This document shows, in pieces, positions 1 through 19,189 of a stretch of 64,000 bases of DNA. Source of the stretch: Myxocyprinus asiaticus (Eukaryota > Chordata > Actinopteri > Cypriniformes > Catostomidae). Location of the stretch: assembly GCF_019703515.2 (NCBI RefSeq), contig NC_059382.1, forward strand, positions 16,975,001 to 17,039,000, read 5' to 3'. The translations under genes and the position numbers were made by a program. Under the pieces are notes generated by a model. The model worked only from the letters and a program-made list of their open reading frames with translations, searched no databases and had not been told where the DNA came from. The stretch's first letter is position 1; every line of letters starts with the position of its first letter.

Positions 1-557
1 AGTAAATTGCCAATGCATTATTTGACACTTTACATACAGATATAAAACATATTGAATGCTGAAGTTTAATTTGCTGTAGTTTAAAATCTTAAAACTTTAC
101 CTGGCTGCCATTCATTCTTTATCGTGCACATGCTGGGTCTCTTTCACCGTTTCGCTTTTGACACTGGTTCAAATGACAGCGAGTGAGCATTTTCAGGTGA
201 CACGAAGAGATACGGCAGCCTGCATTTATATATTTAATCGGCCTGTCAGATATTTCAGTCCAAGGCTGCACAAGTAATTGAATAAATAATTAAAAAACTT
301 AAATGCCTCTGATTCCCTATCGTATTTATGTATGCAGTTGACATTTCTCTGATTGTTTACAATGCTTAACTGCAAAAGGCATATTGTAAATGGAAAATTT
401 AGACACAATGGGAATTGTGTACCATATTCAACACTTCATGATAAGTTTATTGTGGCAGGCGTGATCGTAATCTTGATTATTTTTCAATTAATTGTGCAGC
501 TCTATATTGGTCCACCACTAGTCTCCTTATATGGATATGAATGTTAATGTGTTGTAG

Positions 558-6875
<6,318 letters not shown>

Positions 6876-7651
6876 ACACCAGTGCGTTTGTGCCAACCCT
6901 GCACACAGAAACATAAACACACAGGGTAGGGGAACGCACTGGCCCAGACTCAAGACTGGCACAGAGAGCAGAGCTAACTGCACTTGTCTCTCTACTCCCA
7001 CTCTTCCTTTTTTCTTCTCTCTATATCTCTCATTTCCCCTTTTCTCTCTCATTTCAGTCTCTTACTCGCAGATATGTAAACTATAGTAAATATTGCTCAG
7101 GTCAAAAGGAATTCTAACTTTGCATGTAACTTGTTTGACAACCATGCAGAGCTAGAGTCAAGAACATTAGTCTGATCATTCAGAGCTCACTTGAAGAGTT
7201 TAGTGCTAAAATTATAGATATAAATATTAAATAGATGTTTACTTAGCTTTAGTCCACTTGATATGTGGATTCATAAACCAAACTGATGGAGAAGTTGGCC
7301 ACAATTTTCACATTATCTGCAAATAAATGAAATCCTAAATGATTATGTAAGAATGCAAGGGATATGGATATCTAGACGCAGTTACAAAAGCTCCTGAACA
7401 ATCAGCCTGCTGTCATGCTCTAGGAATAAAAAATTGGGGTTTTAAAAAAAAGAAATCAAGATGACTTTTGTGAAGTATATGTAATGTGGTCTGTGTTAAG
7501 AAGAGTCAGCCAAGTAAATGTTTTAAAGTATTTAATTTGTCAGATTTTAAAATTGGATGATTCAGTTGCAGTGAGGATCTCGATGTTAGCCAACATTTAA
7601 GCACTGGATTCCCCCCGCCCCCCCGACTCAAAATGCATTTCATTTTGGTGT

Positions 7652-7654
<3 letters not shown>

Positions 7655-7735
<81 letters not shown>
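7655..7735. repeat. (TA)n-(CA)n microsatellite
   Basis: About 64 bp of perfect TA dinucleotides are followed by (CA)n. The IYIYIY-type ORFs on both strands here are artefacts of the repeat. Confidence 0.95.
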
Positions 7736-7736
<1 letters not shown>

Positions 7737-8957
7737 TACATACTTGACCTTATAGACCTTTTTGTCATGTTTATTTGGCCGTTAAACATCAATGGGGCTG
7801 TGTTGCCCAAGCAGTGTGTTTTAGCAGAGTGTAGGATTTAAGGAACTGTGCTAGCAAGCACAGATCTGTTCATATCTACAGCGTCCTTTGCTTTTTTTAG
7901 TCTATACTTGAATTAAGCAACAGGGTTATGGCCAGGCAGTCTATCTTTAGTCTCATCCTTTGATATTCCCTTTATTTTATTATATAAGCTAGTTTTCATT
8001 TGTGTTGTTCATCCAGACACGATACAAAGAAAAAGCAGTATATTTTCGATTTCGTGATTACTTCAGATAAAATATGTAAGAGTCATATGTTTTAGGTATG
8101 CAATGCCACTAAAGAGCTAAAGGATATCAGATGTGTGTTCAGTGCCTTCAATGTGTTGATTTGAATATTCAGTGTAGATATGCCAAGATATGTTTTAATG
8201 TACCCGGAAAAAAAACACACTCCCAAATTTGGATTAATCTAATAATAATCCCGTCATGACAGAATGTATCTGATCGAAAACAAAGACTGGTGCATCATAC
8301 TAGAACAAGGAGAGTGTGTGTTGGTTAAGTGTTAAGTGTGCGCTTGCCTCCTACATGCAGTACATGTAGTGTGTGACAGGCTTATATTTTCCCACAATGT
8401 AAAACTAAACACTAATACTAATAAACTTTTGAGGTGCCTTTTAATATCTGCCAAGCAGAAGCACTTTATGTAGAGTGACGTATTTTGAGGAATATTTTTA
8501 CAAACGTTTGGAACTATGGAAATGACTGATGCAGGCATATTGTGTGTGATGCTGCTTGGTGAGTGACTGGGAATATTTTTTGTTCAGGGTTCAGTCTATT
8601 AATGGAGATCTATATGATCACTGTAAAGAAGAGGTAACTATGAAAGTGCAAACTTGTTTCAGGGTTTTTCAGTGATTTTGGATCGTATCTTCATGTTTTT
8701 TTTTTTCCCCCAAAGAAAATCAATGAAAATGCAGAACCTGTTTGAATGTACTTTGTCCCCCATTATGTTTGTGTCATGTTTATTTGGCACTTTGGGAATG
8801 TTAAAACTGTAGGATCATAAATGACTTCCTCTTTTTCTTAAGGTCATGACAGCAGGCTTTGTTATATGATTCATAACAGGCTCTTGTGGAGCAGGCAAAC
8901 ACTCTTTATTTGGTCTCAAGACCTCCACACTAACGGGTGTGTTCACTGTATCGCACT

Positions 8958-9285
8958 CATACACTACCAGTTGAAATTTTGGACACCTCTAATCATTATT
9001 TATTATTTCTATTTTCCACATATTAGAATAATAGTGAAGTCATCAAAACTATGAAGTATCATATGGAAATGTGTGTGTGTGTGTGTGTGTGTTGGGGGGG
9101 GGGGGGGGTTGTCTTTTTTGTGAACAAAATATTTAACCAATCAAAATGTCAAAAATCTTGTATTTGAGCTTACTCAAAGTAGCTATCCTTGCAAAATCTG
9201 GGCATTCTATACAACTTCAAGAGGTATCCACCTGAGATGCTCTTAAAATAGCCAAGTACCAAACTTTTTACTTGTATAGTGTAGG
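8958..9285 (-). mobile_element. deleted Tc1/mariner relic
   Basis: The left end reads 'atacactaccagttgaaattttggacacc', typical of Tc1 termini in fish. A (TG)n-(G)n tract at 9069-9109 interrupts it. The inner part 'ctcaaagtagctatccttgc...ggcattctatacaacttcaagaggtatccacctgagatg' resembles the reverse complement of the Tc1 transposase central region. The right end is 'aaactttttacttgtatagtgta'. Most of the transposase is gone. Confidence 0.55.
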
Positions 9286-9954
9286 TCTATGAAGTACACT
9301 AGATGTATTTTAATAAATCAATAGCTGCCCCAAATATATAACAGCCAAAATATGTAACTATTTTTTTTCCCTCATTAGTTGGCTGGTAAAAGCAACTAAG
9401 ATGATCATGCACTTGAGTAGTTTCCTCTTAAACTGGCAGGAAAACCTTTGGTCTCTTTATCCCTGCTATCTGTCTGTCCTCTGTGCTGCCCATACCACAG
9501 GTGTCGGTGCCCAGTATTGTGAGGAAATGAGCTGTGCTGACGATGCCCCTGCCTGCCCTCTCTCTTTCCCTCATCCTTGTGAATTTTTATTTGTATTTTA
9601 ACACTTCTGATGTAGTATTTTAACCTCACTTTTTCCCTTGTGCAATCATTGAAGACAAATGTCTCCAGGCAGGACACATCTCTCGCCCTCCTTTATGTTC
9701 TACTATGTCAAAAGAGCTTGTGTTACTGCTGACCTAAACCCTTATTACCAAATGGATCCAGCTCTAATGTGAAAGTCTAGAGTCGTCGTCTGGGGAGAGT
9801 GTTCATATTGTATATTTGATCAAAATAAAGATTTAAAATACATGGAAATTAACAAAATTGATGGCGGTTTTCCCTCCATCTCTGCATATGGAGAAAAGTT
9901 TTAAAAGAAAACTGTTTCGAAACTATTTACCTTTAGCTTTTCCAGGGATGGTTC

Positions 9955-10165
9955 GTCCAAAAAAGAAAATTCTGTCGTAATTTTCTCATTTTCGTGTTGT
10001 TTCAAACCCTCATGACTTATGTCATTGCATCTTTTTCTTTCCATACAATGAAAGTGAATGGTGACTGAGGCCAACATTTTGCCGAACATCCCTTTTTTTT
10101 GGTTCCAAAGACAAAGAGAGTCAGACGTGTTTGGACGCAAGGGTGAATAAATGATGAAGGAATTT
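9955..10165. mobile_element. MITE fragment
   Basis: Contains 'ccaaaaaagaaaattctgtc', 'caatgaaagtgaatggtgactgaggcc' and 'gtttggacgcaagggtgaataaatgatgaagg', the inner and terminal motifs of the abundant GGGATAGTTCACCCAAAAATG family. Both ends are degraded. Confidence 0.5.
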
Positions 10166-11570
10166 AACAATACAATGAAACTCACTCCAGGGTCTCGGAG
10201 TTGAACTTCAGGGAGTAGTGTGTGTTTACATGTCACCTCTGCACACTTTGTTTTCCATTTGTATTTGAACATTAGTCTCTTGATCACAGGAAAGCTTCTG
10301 CACATGCCATTGTCCTCTGTATTCTGAAATGCCTTTATTCTGAACCGTACATTCATGTGAATGTCAGAAGGTGCAGTATCATCCAGTATACCATGACTTC
10401 AGTTTAATGGCACAAATGTGCAGAACAGAGCTGTTAAAGGATAGTCAGATTTTTATAACAGTCCTCCCATTGGTCTATATTTTGATATCAAGGTATACCT
10501 TTTGTTTTTAACAAACGATCAGTTTAGTCCAATTATTATATTTTTTTAATCAGTTTCATTTATAAGAATACATTTTGGGTGGGGGCTGTTTGAATTTGGA
10601 TGGCATTATTCATAATTGTGATAACCGTTTATTTGTCATACCTGATACTTGTCATTTTATTTTTATCCTAGTTTTAAACTTTTGTCCTACTGACTGAATT
10701 TAGCGGATTTGTAAGTAATACTGATATATGAGAAATACTAGTATGAAATGCAAACTTTTTTCTAATGGAGGTTCAGCCTCTTGTCAAACACTGTGCCATC
10801 CCACAGATGCCAAGCCCGGTCACTACTGCAAAGTCTCCTCTCCAGAGAAACTAATTGACGGGCTTTAAGAGAGAGAGGGTTATTTTAATTCTAATGGGCC
10901 TGAATGCTCCCATCGCCAACACTACAAAAAAAATGAAACAAGGAGTGATAGAGAGGGGCTGGTCAAAGGGGAAGGGCTACATTTCTGTAGAGAACATCAG
11001 TATTCATTCGCTGTGTTCGAAATTGCATAATAAACTGTATGCCGTTTCCAACGCACACATTGTCCTCTGGCTCAGCATCACCACTATGACTCATATGTAA
11101 CCTGTATCAAAATGTAGAGATTGTGTATCATGTTATTGAATGTCAAAAAAGATTATACAAAAAGTTTAAAAATACAAAATAAATGGCTTGAAATTGTACT
11201 GAAGTATTCCTAAATCAGAGAAAACAAGTCTAGGGATAAATTTACAAATTATTATTATTATTATTATTATTATTCTGTTCTGTAATTACTATTGTGTTGA
11301 TGGAGGAACACTGGTCAGAGGATCCGCTGTAATAAAATTAAATTTAGTACAACATTTTGTCCGGCTTTTAATTAAAATGCTTTATCTTTAAAAATGTATT
11401 AGCATCCAAATAATTTTTTGTGTCAGTCTGGTAATGGATTGCATTTTAACATGTGAACAACAAACAGGAAATTTTCTTTATAATATTAACTATTATATTA
11501 ACAATTTGATTGTTCCCAAAGTTGGGCACGAACAGGATTGATCGCCCTGATATCAGTGTGCTTCTGTCTT
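10166..11570. other. intergenic, nothing recognised
   Basis: No convincing exon on either strand. A short (ATT)n tract lies at 11249-11274. The 81- and 151-codon ORFs that begin or end here have no recognisable domain. Confidence 0.4.
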
Positions 11571-12188
11571 AAAGGGATAGTTCACACAAAAATGAAAATT
11601 CTCTTATCATTTACTCACCCTCATGCCATCCCAGATGTGTAGGACTTTCTTTCTTCTGTACAAATTATTTATTTATTTTTTTAAGAATATCTTAGCTTTG
11701 TACAATGCAAGTTAACAAGTTCAAAAATGTTGAAGCTTAAAAAGCACAAAGGCAGCAGAAAAAGTAATCCAGTTGTTAAATCTTTCAAACAGCCCTCCTA
11801 AGCGCTCTTCTCAAGAGTTCTTTTGTTTTTGGCTATTTGTGTTCTTCATGCGTATCGCCAGCTACTGGTCAGGGAGGAGAATTTATAGTAAGAAAGGGCT
11901 TAAATATTGATCTGTTTCTCACCCACACCTATCAAATCATTTCTGAAGATATTGACTTAACCATTAAAGTTGTATGGATAACTTTTATGCTGCCTTTATG
12001 TGCTTTTTGAGCTTCAGAGTTTTGGACCCTGTTGACTTGCATTGTGAGGACCTACAGAGCTGAAATATTCTTCTAAAAATCTTCATTTGTGTTCAGCAGA
12101 AGAAAGAAAGTCATACACATCTGGAATGGCATGAGGGTGAGTAAATGACGAGAGAATTTTTATTTTTGGGTGAACTGTTCCTATAAAG
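11571..12188. mobile_element. MITE of the GGGATAGTTCAC family, both ends present
   Basis: The left end is AAGGGATAGTTCACACAAAA at 11571; the right end 'atttttgggtgaactgttcct' is the inverse. Inside are 'cagagctgaaatattcttctaaaaatcttc' and 'gaaagaaagtcatacacatctggaatggcatgagggtgagtaaatg', inverted copies of the left-arm segments 'ttactcaccctcatgcc...gactttctttc'. It has the structure of a large fold-back MITE with no coding capacity. Other copies in this window are near 14303, 19190, 44325, 50050, 58731, 61203 and 63975. Confidence 0.75.
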
Positions 12189-12299
12189 TTGGTTTGGAAA
12201 CAAGCTATCCATACCTTACCACCATTAAATTGTCTTTGAATGGATATTGTGTTTTCTAATCCATTTAATCTTTTGGACATTATGTTCCACTGTCTTCCC

Positions 12300-12432
12300 T
12301 GCTGGAAAAATTAGCTAAAACCAGTCTAAGCTGACCATCTTGCCTGGTCAGGGGTTTTCAAGGGGTTTGTGGCACTTTTCTGCTGGTCACACTGAAAGAC
12401 CAGCCAACCAGCTTAGGCTTTTTTCAGCAGTG
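12300..12432. mobile_element. short palindromic repeat ('ctgctgaaaa...cagc' family)
   Basis: 'gctggaaaaattagctaaaaccagtctaagctg' at the left pairs with 'cagccaaccagcttaggcttttttcagcag' at the right. The same motif vocabulary (CCAGC/GCTGG, TTTAAGCTGG) forms the repeat at 53465-53690. Confidence 0.5.
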
Positions 12433-12519
12433 TGAGGGAACTTAGTTTTTAAGTCAGTTGTCTGTAGTCTATAGTTTTGTATTTAACAGCAGGGTACTGT
12501 AATGTATGATGTGTAGTAT

Positions 12520-13368
12520 TTACAGGGTTGGGAGGGTTACTTTTGAAATGTATTTCACTACAGATGACAGAATACATGCTGTAAAATGTAATTTGTAACA
12601 TATTCCGTTAGATTACTCAAGGTCAGTAACTTATTCTAAATATTTTGGATTACTTCAGCACTGATAGATTTTTTTCACTTGTTTTGAACATAAAAACTCT
12701 GCCAGTACAGTAAGACAAAATACACATATTAAAAATACATTCTCTGAAAAACCTAAATATCTTATGCAGTGTTGTTTCTAAAACAAGATAAATCAAACTG
12801 ATCTTGTTTTAAGGATTTTTAGATATTTTTACAGGAAAACAATACAAAAATTATGATCAAGAATACGATTTTTGCCCTAATATCAAAGGTCTTACTAGAA
12901 AAAAGAAATTAGGATCCAACTTGAATTTTCTTGATAAAAAATATGATCGTGCCTGGTAACGTGCATGTAAAATGGCTAGAAATAGCATTTTAGCTTAGCG
13001 TAAAGCTGACAATTTACACAAGGTTTATTTCTATTTCTTCTGCTCCAAACTTACTTCAAACTTACTTCTCTGTCTGCTCGTATGAATGTAACACATCATA
13101 AGAAAATGTTTCACCGCTGTTCAAATGCACTTTGGATCGCATCATTTATATGTATAAATGTTTTTCATCTGAAAGGACTAAATAGTAAATGAAACAAATG
13201 ACAATAAAATGTAAAGTAATCTTTTCAGTAATCAAAATACTTTTTAAATGTAACTGTATTCTAAATACCAATTATTTAAATTGTAACTGTAGTGGAATAC
13301 AGTTACTTATATTTTGTATTTTAAATACGTAATCCCGTTACATGTATTCCGTTACTCCCCAACACTGA
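12520..13368. mobile_element. DNA transposon derivative with CAGTGTTGGGGAGTAACG-type ends
   Basis: The left end 'cagggttgggagggttacttttgaaatgtatttc' and the right end 'cccgttacatgtattccgttactccccaacactg' are inverted matches. Subterminal 'taactgtattctaaatacc' units match this common teleost repeat. Middle sequence is AT-rich and non-coding. Confidence 0.6.
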
Positions 13369-14300
13369 GTATTTACCATTGTGCAAACAATGGACTTCGT
13401 ATTTGGCAAATGACGACAGAGAGAGTCCGAAAGGGCGAAAACGACTTTCGATCCATCTGAGCCACCGTAGACAAAAATGGGTATGTATCGTATGCTTTGA
13501 AGATTCATGAGAGCTTTGTGAACGCTACAAAATTTAATCTTTACAGTATATGTGAGTTGATGGCCATAATATTGTATAGACCAGTTAAGTCTACGTGCCA
13601 CGGAGGGGGTTCATGTGTGAACAATGTGGGATGCACCGATCAAACGTATTTATGACGCGTAACAGATTGATAAAGAATCTTCAGCTGTTTACCTGAGACA
13701 CAATACTTGGATTTAAAACATCCCTCAGTTCTTCTTGAGTATGAAGACTTTTTCAATGAAGATTTTATTTCACAGATGAGCATGGATCATCAGACGTGTT
13801 TAAACTCAGATATCTGCATTTATAAACTCGTACGAGGTGATTAGCGCCGCAGGTATCCGATGATTTGGCAAAGATAAAGTAAACCTTACCGTGTCACATT
13901 TTGATGATGACTCGTCCAGTGTGAGCCACCATCTGGCTCTGGCTGACACTGTGTTGTCATTCCAGAGTAACACACAACTCAATGAAAGTAAACACTTTGT
14001 TAGACTCTTGTTGAGATCAGTCTAAAACATTGATCATGCATGTTGAATACTATTAAAATGTTTACTTCGAAAGTTATTATAGTAACACTTGCACACACTG
14101 CCATCGAAAGTTGAGACATTGATGTGCCAGCAGTCTTGCTGTGTCACATTTAAAACTATTTTTAAAAATCTCATTCTTGTATAATAATTATATGCCGTTT
14201 TTAGTAGCTCAGATTAATTGAGAGTCCATGGACTTTCCAAAAGCCCATCTAAGAGTGGAATATTTGTACTTAATGCATTTGTCACACAGCAGGACTATTT
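13369..14300. other. intergenic, nothing recognised
   Basis: Mixed-composition sequence with CGs scattered around 13395-13460 and 13640-13660. No ORF longer than 87 codons and no domain match by eye. Confidence 0.4.
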
Positions 14301-14600
14301 AAAGGGATAGTTCACACAAAAATGAAAATTCTCTCATCATTTATTCACCCTCATGTCATCCAAGATGTATATGACTTACTTTCTTCTGCAGAACACAAGT
14401 CAAGTTTTTTAGAAAAATATTTCAGCTCTGTTGGTCCATACAATTCAAGTGAATGGTGGCCAGACCTTTGAAGGTCCAATTATCACATAAAGGCAGCATA
14501 AAAGTAATCCATACGACTCCAGTGGTTTAATCAATGTCTTCTGAAGCGATCCAGTCATTTTTGGGTGACAACAGACTAAAATGTAATTCCCTTTTCACTA
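14301..14600. mobile_element. MITE of the GGGATAGTTCAC family, left half
   Basis: Starts AAAGGGATAGTTCACACAAA and runs through 'tcaccctcatgtcatccaagatgtatatgactt' and 'ccatacaattcaagtgaatggtggccagacc'. The matching right end is not present. A short piece of the TTAA-MITE family follows at 14845-14905 ('attccaggttcagtacaaattaaactcaatcaacagcatttgtggcata'). Confidence 0.6.
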
Positions 14601-15619
14601 TAAATCAAGCACTAGGAAGTGTAATCGAGCTTGAAATCATGATCGTGCTTAGAGACTGAAGTTATTGCGAGTGGTTCTCTGTACCAAATGCCCACTGTTG
14701 AAACATTTATTAATATATAATGTTAATATGTGATCTGAGCAAATACAGGTGTGACAGGTGTTGCTTTCTCTTGTTGTTGCAGCATATCCCTGATATTGAC
14801 ACAAAATATCCCATACAGGTAAAGGTGTCCTTTCAAGAAATATTCCAGGTTCAGTACAAATTAAACTCAATCAACAGCATTTGTGGCATAAACGTCACTC
14901 TCATTATTAAAGTGTTTTTTTCCCCCCATGACCATTTCATTTGCATTGTAATTATGAATATGGTTGGAATAGCAGGTTTTTTTTTGTTTTGTTTTTTTTG
15001 TTTTTTTTGTTTTTTTTGTTATTCTGCATCAGATCCAAAGCAGAAAAATAAAATGAAACTCGCTTGCTTGCTTGCAAAACAAAACCCATTTTCACTGTTA
15101 TTTCTGCCTTGTGCAGCCTGCTGATTTATATCTGCATAGACACACCCATTATATACAATAACCGCATACCCACCCTGTGAGCACTGACACTCTCTCATAC
15201 GTAATTCCTTATATTTGTGATTCCTTATCTGGTTTTAATATGTGTATAGGTGTCTTATCCATTCTACTTTATTTGTTGTCTTCTTTTCTTTCCATTTGTC
15301 CCTCTAGACCTGTTGAGGTTGAGAGTATGTATACTGTACCCCTCAACGCTGGCTAAACAACCTCAAAGTAATAGACAGTCACAGTATTTCTGTAGTGAAG
15401 CCAGTTACTGAAGCCAATCTCATAAATTAACTATGAACTTGTTACCTTTGACAGAAAGGAGCACTGGTGCTTCTGTACCACCCATGTGTCTCAGCAGAAG
15501 CTCGCAGGAGTCTGGCAGTGCTTGGCTCATTCTTGTTTGCCTTATTTCATCCTCACACCTTACCCCTGGCTCAGCCGACACAGAGTGAGACATGCGACAG
15601 TCACAATTCAGATAATTAT

Positions 15620-15747
15620 GTTACATTATAGATATTACAGTTTCATTTTCTGTTAATGCATGATTTTCTGTAAAGCTGCTTTGAAACGATGTGTGTTGTG
15701 AAAGGTGCAATACAAATAAAAATTACTTGACTTAACTTGACTTACGT
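15620..15747 (+). mobile_element. 3' tail of a fish non-LTR retrotransposon
   Basis: 'gtaaagctgctttgaaacgatgtgtgttgtgaaaggtgcaatacaaataaaaattacttgacttaacttgactta' is the typical 3' end of many fish LINE copies, ending in short direct TTGACTTAA-like repeats. The 5' extent is unclear; upstream sequence from about 15130 may belong to it. Confidence 0.55.
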
Positions 15748-16198
15748 CAATTACCACAGCTTTACCTTTTGAGCACTGGATGATTGTCTGCTCATCTGTG
15801 ATGTCAGAAGAACCTGTACTTTGGTACCAAGTTGATACTAAAATAAAAATGTAACGTTTCTAATCTTTATGCTTTACCGACTCAATTCGGCACGCTATCT
15901 GTCTGACAGGCGGCTGAGCGCGCTTTTGTGTGTACCTGCCAAGTGAGGTCTGTAATGCAGATGTGCGCCTGAACGGTCAAAACCATGGTCGATTCCAAGG
16001 GGAGCTTGGGGGGGCTAGGATGGCATTCCCCCCTAGATTTTCCTTGTGCACCATTTTCATTTTGCTAACCCATTTTACCAATTCTTTGAAAAGAACTGAC
16101 CAAAAGAGTGATCCATTCACGTCACTAGTTCTGATTCTAAACATGCTAAATACGGAACCACAACATTATTGCTGCTTTTACTCTTTTCAATTTATATA

Positions 16199-17342
16199 CA
16201 CTGGTGACCAAAAGTTTGGAATAGTGTACAGATTTTGCTGTTTTGGAAGGAAATTGGTACTTTAATTCACCAAACTGGCATTCAAATTATCACAAAGTAT
16301 AGTCAGGACATTACTGATGTAAAAAACAGCACCATCACTATTTGAAAAAAAGTCATTTTTGATCAAATCTAGACAGGCCCCATTTCCAGCAGCCATCACT
16401 CCAACACCTTATCCTTGAGTAATCATGCTAAACTGCTAATTTGGTACTAGAAAATCACTTGCCATTATATCAAGTTGCATTTGGTTCGTTAAATGAAGAT
16501 TAACATTGTCTTTGTGTTTGTTTTTGAGTTGCACAGTATGCAATAGACTGGCATGTCTTAAGGGCAATATTAGGTCAAAAATGGCAAAAAAGAAACAGCT
16601 TTCTCTAGAAACTCGTCAGTCAATCATTGTTTTGAAGAATGAAGGCTATACAATGCATGAAATTGCCAAAAAAACTGAAGATTTCATACAAAGGTGTACA
16701 ATACAGTCTTCAAAGGACAACTGGCTCTAACAAGGACAGAAAGAGATGTGGAAGGCCAGATGTACAACTAAACAAGAGGATAAGTACATCAGAGTCTCTA
16801 GTTTGAGAAATAGACACCTCACATGTCCTCAGCTGACAGCTTCATTGAATTCTACCCGCTCAACATCAGTTTCATGTACAACAGTAAAGAGAAGACTCAG
16901 GGGTGCAGGCCTTTTGGGAAGAATTGCAAAGAAAAAGCCACTTTTGAAACAGAAAAACAAAAAGAAAATGTTAGAGTGGGAAACGAAACACAGACATTGG
17001 ACAACAGATAATTGGAAAAGAGTGTTATGGATCTTAAACCCATTTAGCTTTTGTGAGATCAGCTAGACTGTAAGGTGTGTGAGAAGTGCCCAACAAGACA
17101 TCCACATCTATGGCAAGTGCTACAGGAAGTGTGGGGTGAAATGTCACCTGAGTATCTGGACAAATTGACAGCTAGAACGCCAAGGATCTGCAAAGCTGTC
17201 AGTGCTTCACGTTGAACTCTTTGAAGTAGTTTCAACTGTAATAGTAATTTTTAATGTTATTAATGTCCTGACTATACATTGTGATCAGCTGAATGCCACT
17301 TTGATGAATCTGTACGTTATTCCAAACTTTTGGCCGCCAGTG
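16199..17342 (+). mobile_element. internally deleted Tc1-like transposon with intact ends
   Basis: Terminal inverted repeats CACTGGTGACCAAAAGTTTG (left) and CAAACTTTTGGCCGCCAGTG (right) are each bordered by TA, the Tc1/mariner target. The transposase begins at 16581 (MAKKKQLSLETRQSIIVLKN), a Tc1-type helix-turn-helix start. It is broken by a stop at about 16728, resumes in another frame with NRHLTCPQLTASL and KHRHWTTDNWKRVLW, and then loses most of the DDE catalytic region. At 1.14 kb it is shorter than full Tc1 elements (~1.6 kb). It is inactive. Confidence 0.85.
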
Positions 17343-18420
17343 TATGTTTAGTAGTATACTTGATACTGCTGTTAGAAACCTGGAAAAAAGCATGTGTTTT
17401 TTTTTTTGTTTTTTTGTTTTTTTTTTTGGTAAATTGTACCTTTGTCTGTATTTCTTCTAGGATAATTTCTATTTGTTTCTTTGTTCTTATTTTATTAGAG
17501 TTTACTTGTCTGGAATATTTGCTTGAGAACTGGAAACAATGTTTACTTAACAATACCACAGCAAAAACGAATAATTATCTAAAATTTGTATTGAGAATCA
17601 TGAAATTTCACTGGTGTAAGTGTTCGTCAATGACTGAAATTTTGGTAACATGACAGCACTACTGCTCACATGCTTGTGGAAATGAGATGTAGGCCCACAT
17701 GAAGTCATGAAAAATGTCAAATGGACTGCATTGACAGATCACCATTTTTAACAAATGTCTCATGTCTGTAATCTGTCTTTCTCACAGCCTTTAGCTTTGG
17801 TACCATGGGGTCGCTTACTAGAGATGTCTCACATCAAACTTGGGCTTTGTGATTGGTTGCTTTCAATTTCCTCCAATATTAGTCAAGCAAAGAGCAATGT
17901 ACAGTATGTATTTGATGAAACCGGCACTTGTGTACAAACTCAAGAACATAAATCAAGATATGTTTTTAACAAAGCATAGTTTCAACACTTGATAAATGGT
18001 AAGAGTGTTTTTTCCCCCATTTTGCTCTGGTGTGCAGACTTAAGTACAATAATTAGACACGTTCAATGTCATTTGATTTTAAACCATTTAAAAATCAAGG
18101 CACCCCAAAGAGGCTTTTTAAACGCAGCATTTTAACTCCACGCATATGACATGGAAATGTGAACCAGCGGATATAGAGGCAGTGACAGTTTGATCATTTT
18201 TGTTTGACTTTTGTGAGATTTATCATTTTAAGACCTATGTATTGTGCTATTTACTCTTATAGCTCACTGTTCTGCTATTTTGAGTTGCGTTTGAGGAAAT
18301 TCCATTGTTATTACATTATTCCCATGTCCCGACTCCCGACTAAACCCAAATAACTGAAGTTGACTGGCACATGCATTAAAATCTACTTGGTGTGTGGATT
18401 GTTAAAAACAAATGAAGAAA
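17343..18420. other. intergenic, nothing recognised
   Basis: A T-rich tract lies near 17398-17428. No exon-like sequence was recognised. Confidence 0.4.
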
Positions 18421-18529
18421 TGAGGCTTATCACTGACGTGCACAGAACGGGGGCTACAGGGGCACAAGCCCCTGCCCCTTTCATTCACAAATCTAAAGGT
18501 GCCCTTCACAAATGTAAAGGTGCCCTTTA

Positions 18530-18735
18530 AGCGGAGGTGTCTTTACTACAGCACCACCACAGCTGTTGGCTGTCAAAATCATAATAGCAAAAACCAAGGG
18601 CTTCACTTTTATCAGATTCTTCTGCCTCTCGTGGATGTCTGTGACTTCAAGCCATCAACAGAGCTGACTGAACTTATGAGGTTATTTCCAAATCATGGCT
18701 TTGCACCGGATATATTATTGCAGCTATGTCATTAA
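18530..18735 (+). pseudogene. THAP-like domain fragment, probably transposon-derived
   Basis: The frame from 18499 reads TAVGCQNHNSKNQGLHFYQI around 18559-18618. This resembles the first part of a THAP zinc-binding domain (Cys-x-x-His/Asn spacing followed by G-L-x-F-[FYH]-x-[IF]-P). The rest of the domain (AVPF box) is not visible. Fish genomes carry many P-element-like and other THAP-containing transposons, so a transposon relic is the likeliest source. Evidence rests on one short motif. Confidence 0.3.
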
Positions 18736-19014
18736 CTCATATTATTATAATAGTAGTATAGCTACAAATGTTTCCGTATTTATGAAGGCTTTGTGTCAAA
18801 CTTGAGAAAATTGATGGTTATAACTAGCTGTGTCACTAGCAATAGTGTACCCAAACCTAGCTAGTTTTGAACCTGAAGGCTAATTGTTTTCTAAATTACC
18901 TAAGTAGCACTAGATGTCTAATTGGTCAAATCTTTCAACTTTCTGCCATCACTTACTGTCCAGCCACTGCAATGTTCGTAAACATTGGGATTGGTCTAAT
19001 GACTCACACTGCAT

Positions 19015-19145
19015 TTTTTTTTTTTTTGAAAGTGAATGATGACTGACACTATCATAACATCTTTTTTTGTGTTCCAAAGAAGAAAGTCATACAGGTTTGG
19101 AACAACATGAGGATGAGTAAATTATTTTTGTGTTAACTATCCCGT
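19015..19145. mobile_element. MITE fragment (GGGATAGTTCAC-related)
   Basis: Contains 'gaaagtgaatgatgactgac', 'gttccaaagaagaaagtcatacaggtttggaacaacatgaggatgagtaaatt' and 'tgttaactatcccgtt', the right arm of the common MITE family. Confidence 0.5.
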
Positions 19146-19189
19146 TAAACAGATAACTTTCTTTTTAAATGCATGCATATTATAGGGTT

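Larger units (their letters stand above)
6876..9845 (+). other. probable taok1 3' UTR
   Basis: AT-rich sequence follows the TAOK1 stop codon with no further coding exons. A canonical AATAAA lies at 9824-9829, with earlier candidates near 7321 and 7423. Mammalian TAOK1 mRNAs also have very long 3' UTRs, so use of the 9824 signal is plausible, but the true transcript end is inferred. The region contains a (TA)n/(CA)n tract and a Tc1 relic, listed separately. Confidence 0.5.

Noticed and set aside
1..557. Short ORFs before the first taok1 exon
   Set aside because: No match to TAOK1 kinase-side exons; taken as intron.
7506..7841. IYIYIY ORFs on both strands
   Set aside because: They are translations of a (TA)n microsatellite.
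9901..10356. 151-codon minus-strand ORF
   Set aside because: Runs through a MITE fragment; composition and lack of domain suggest chance.
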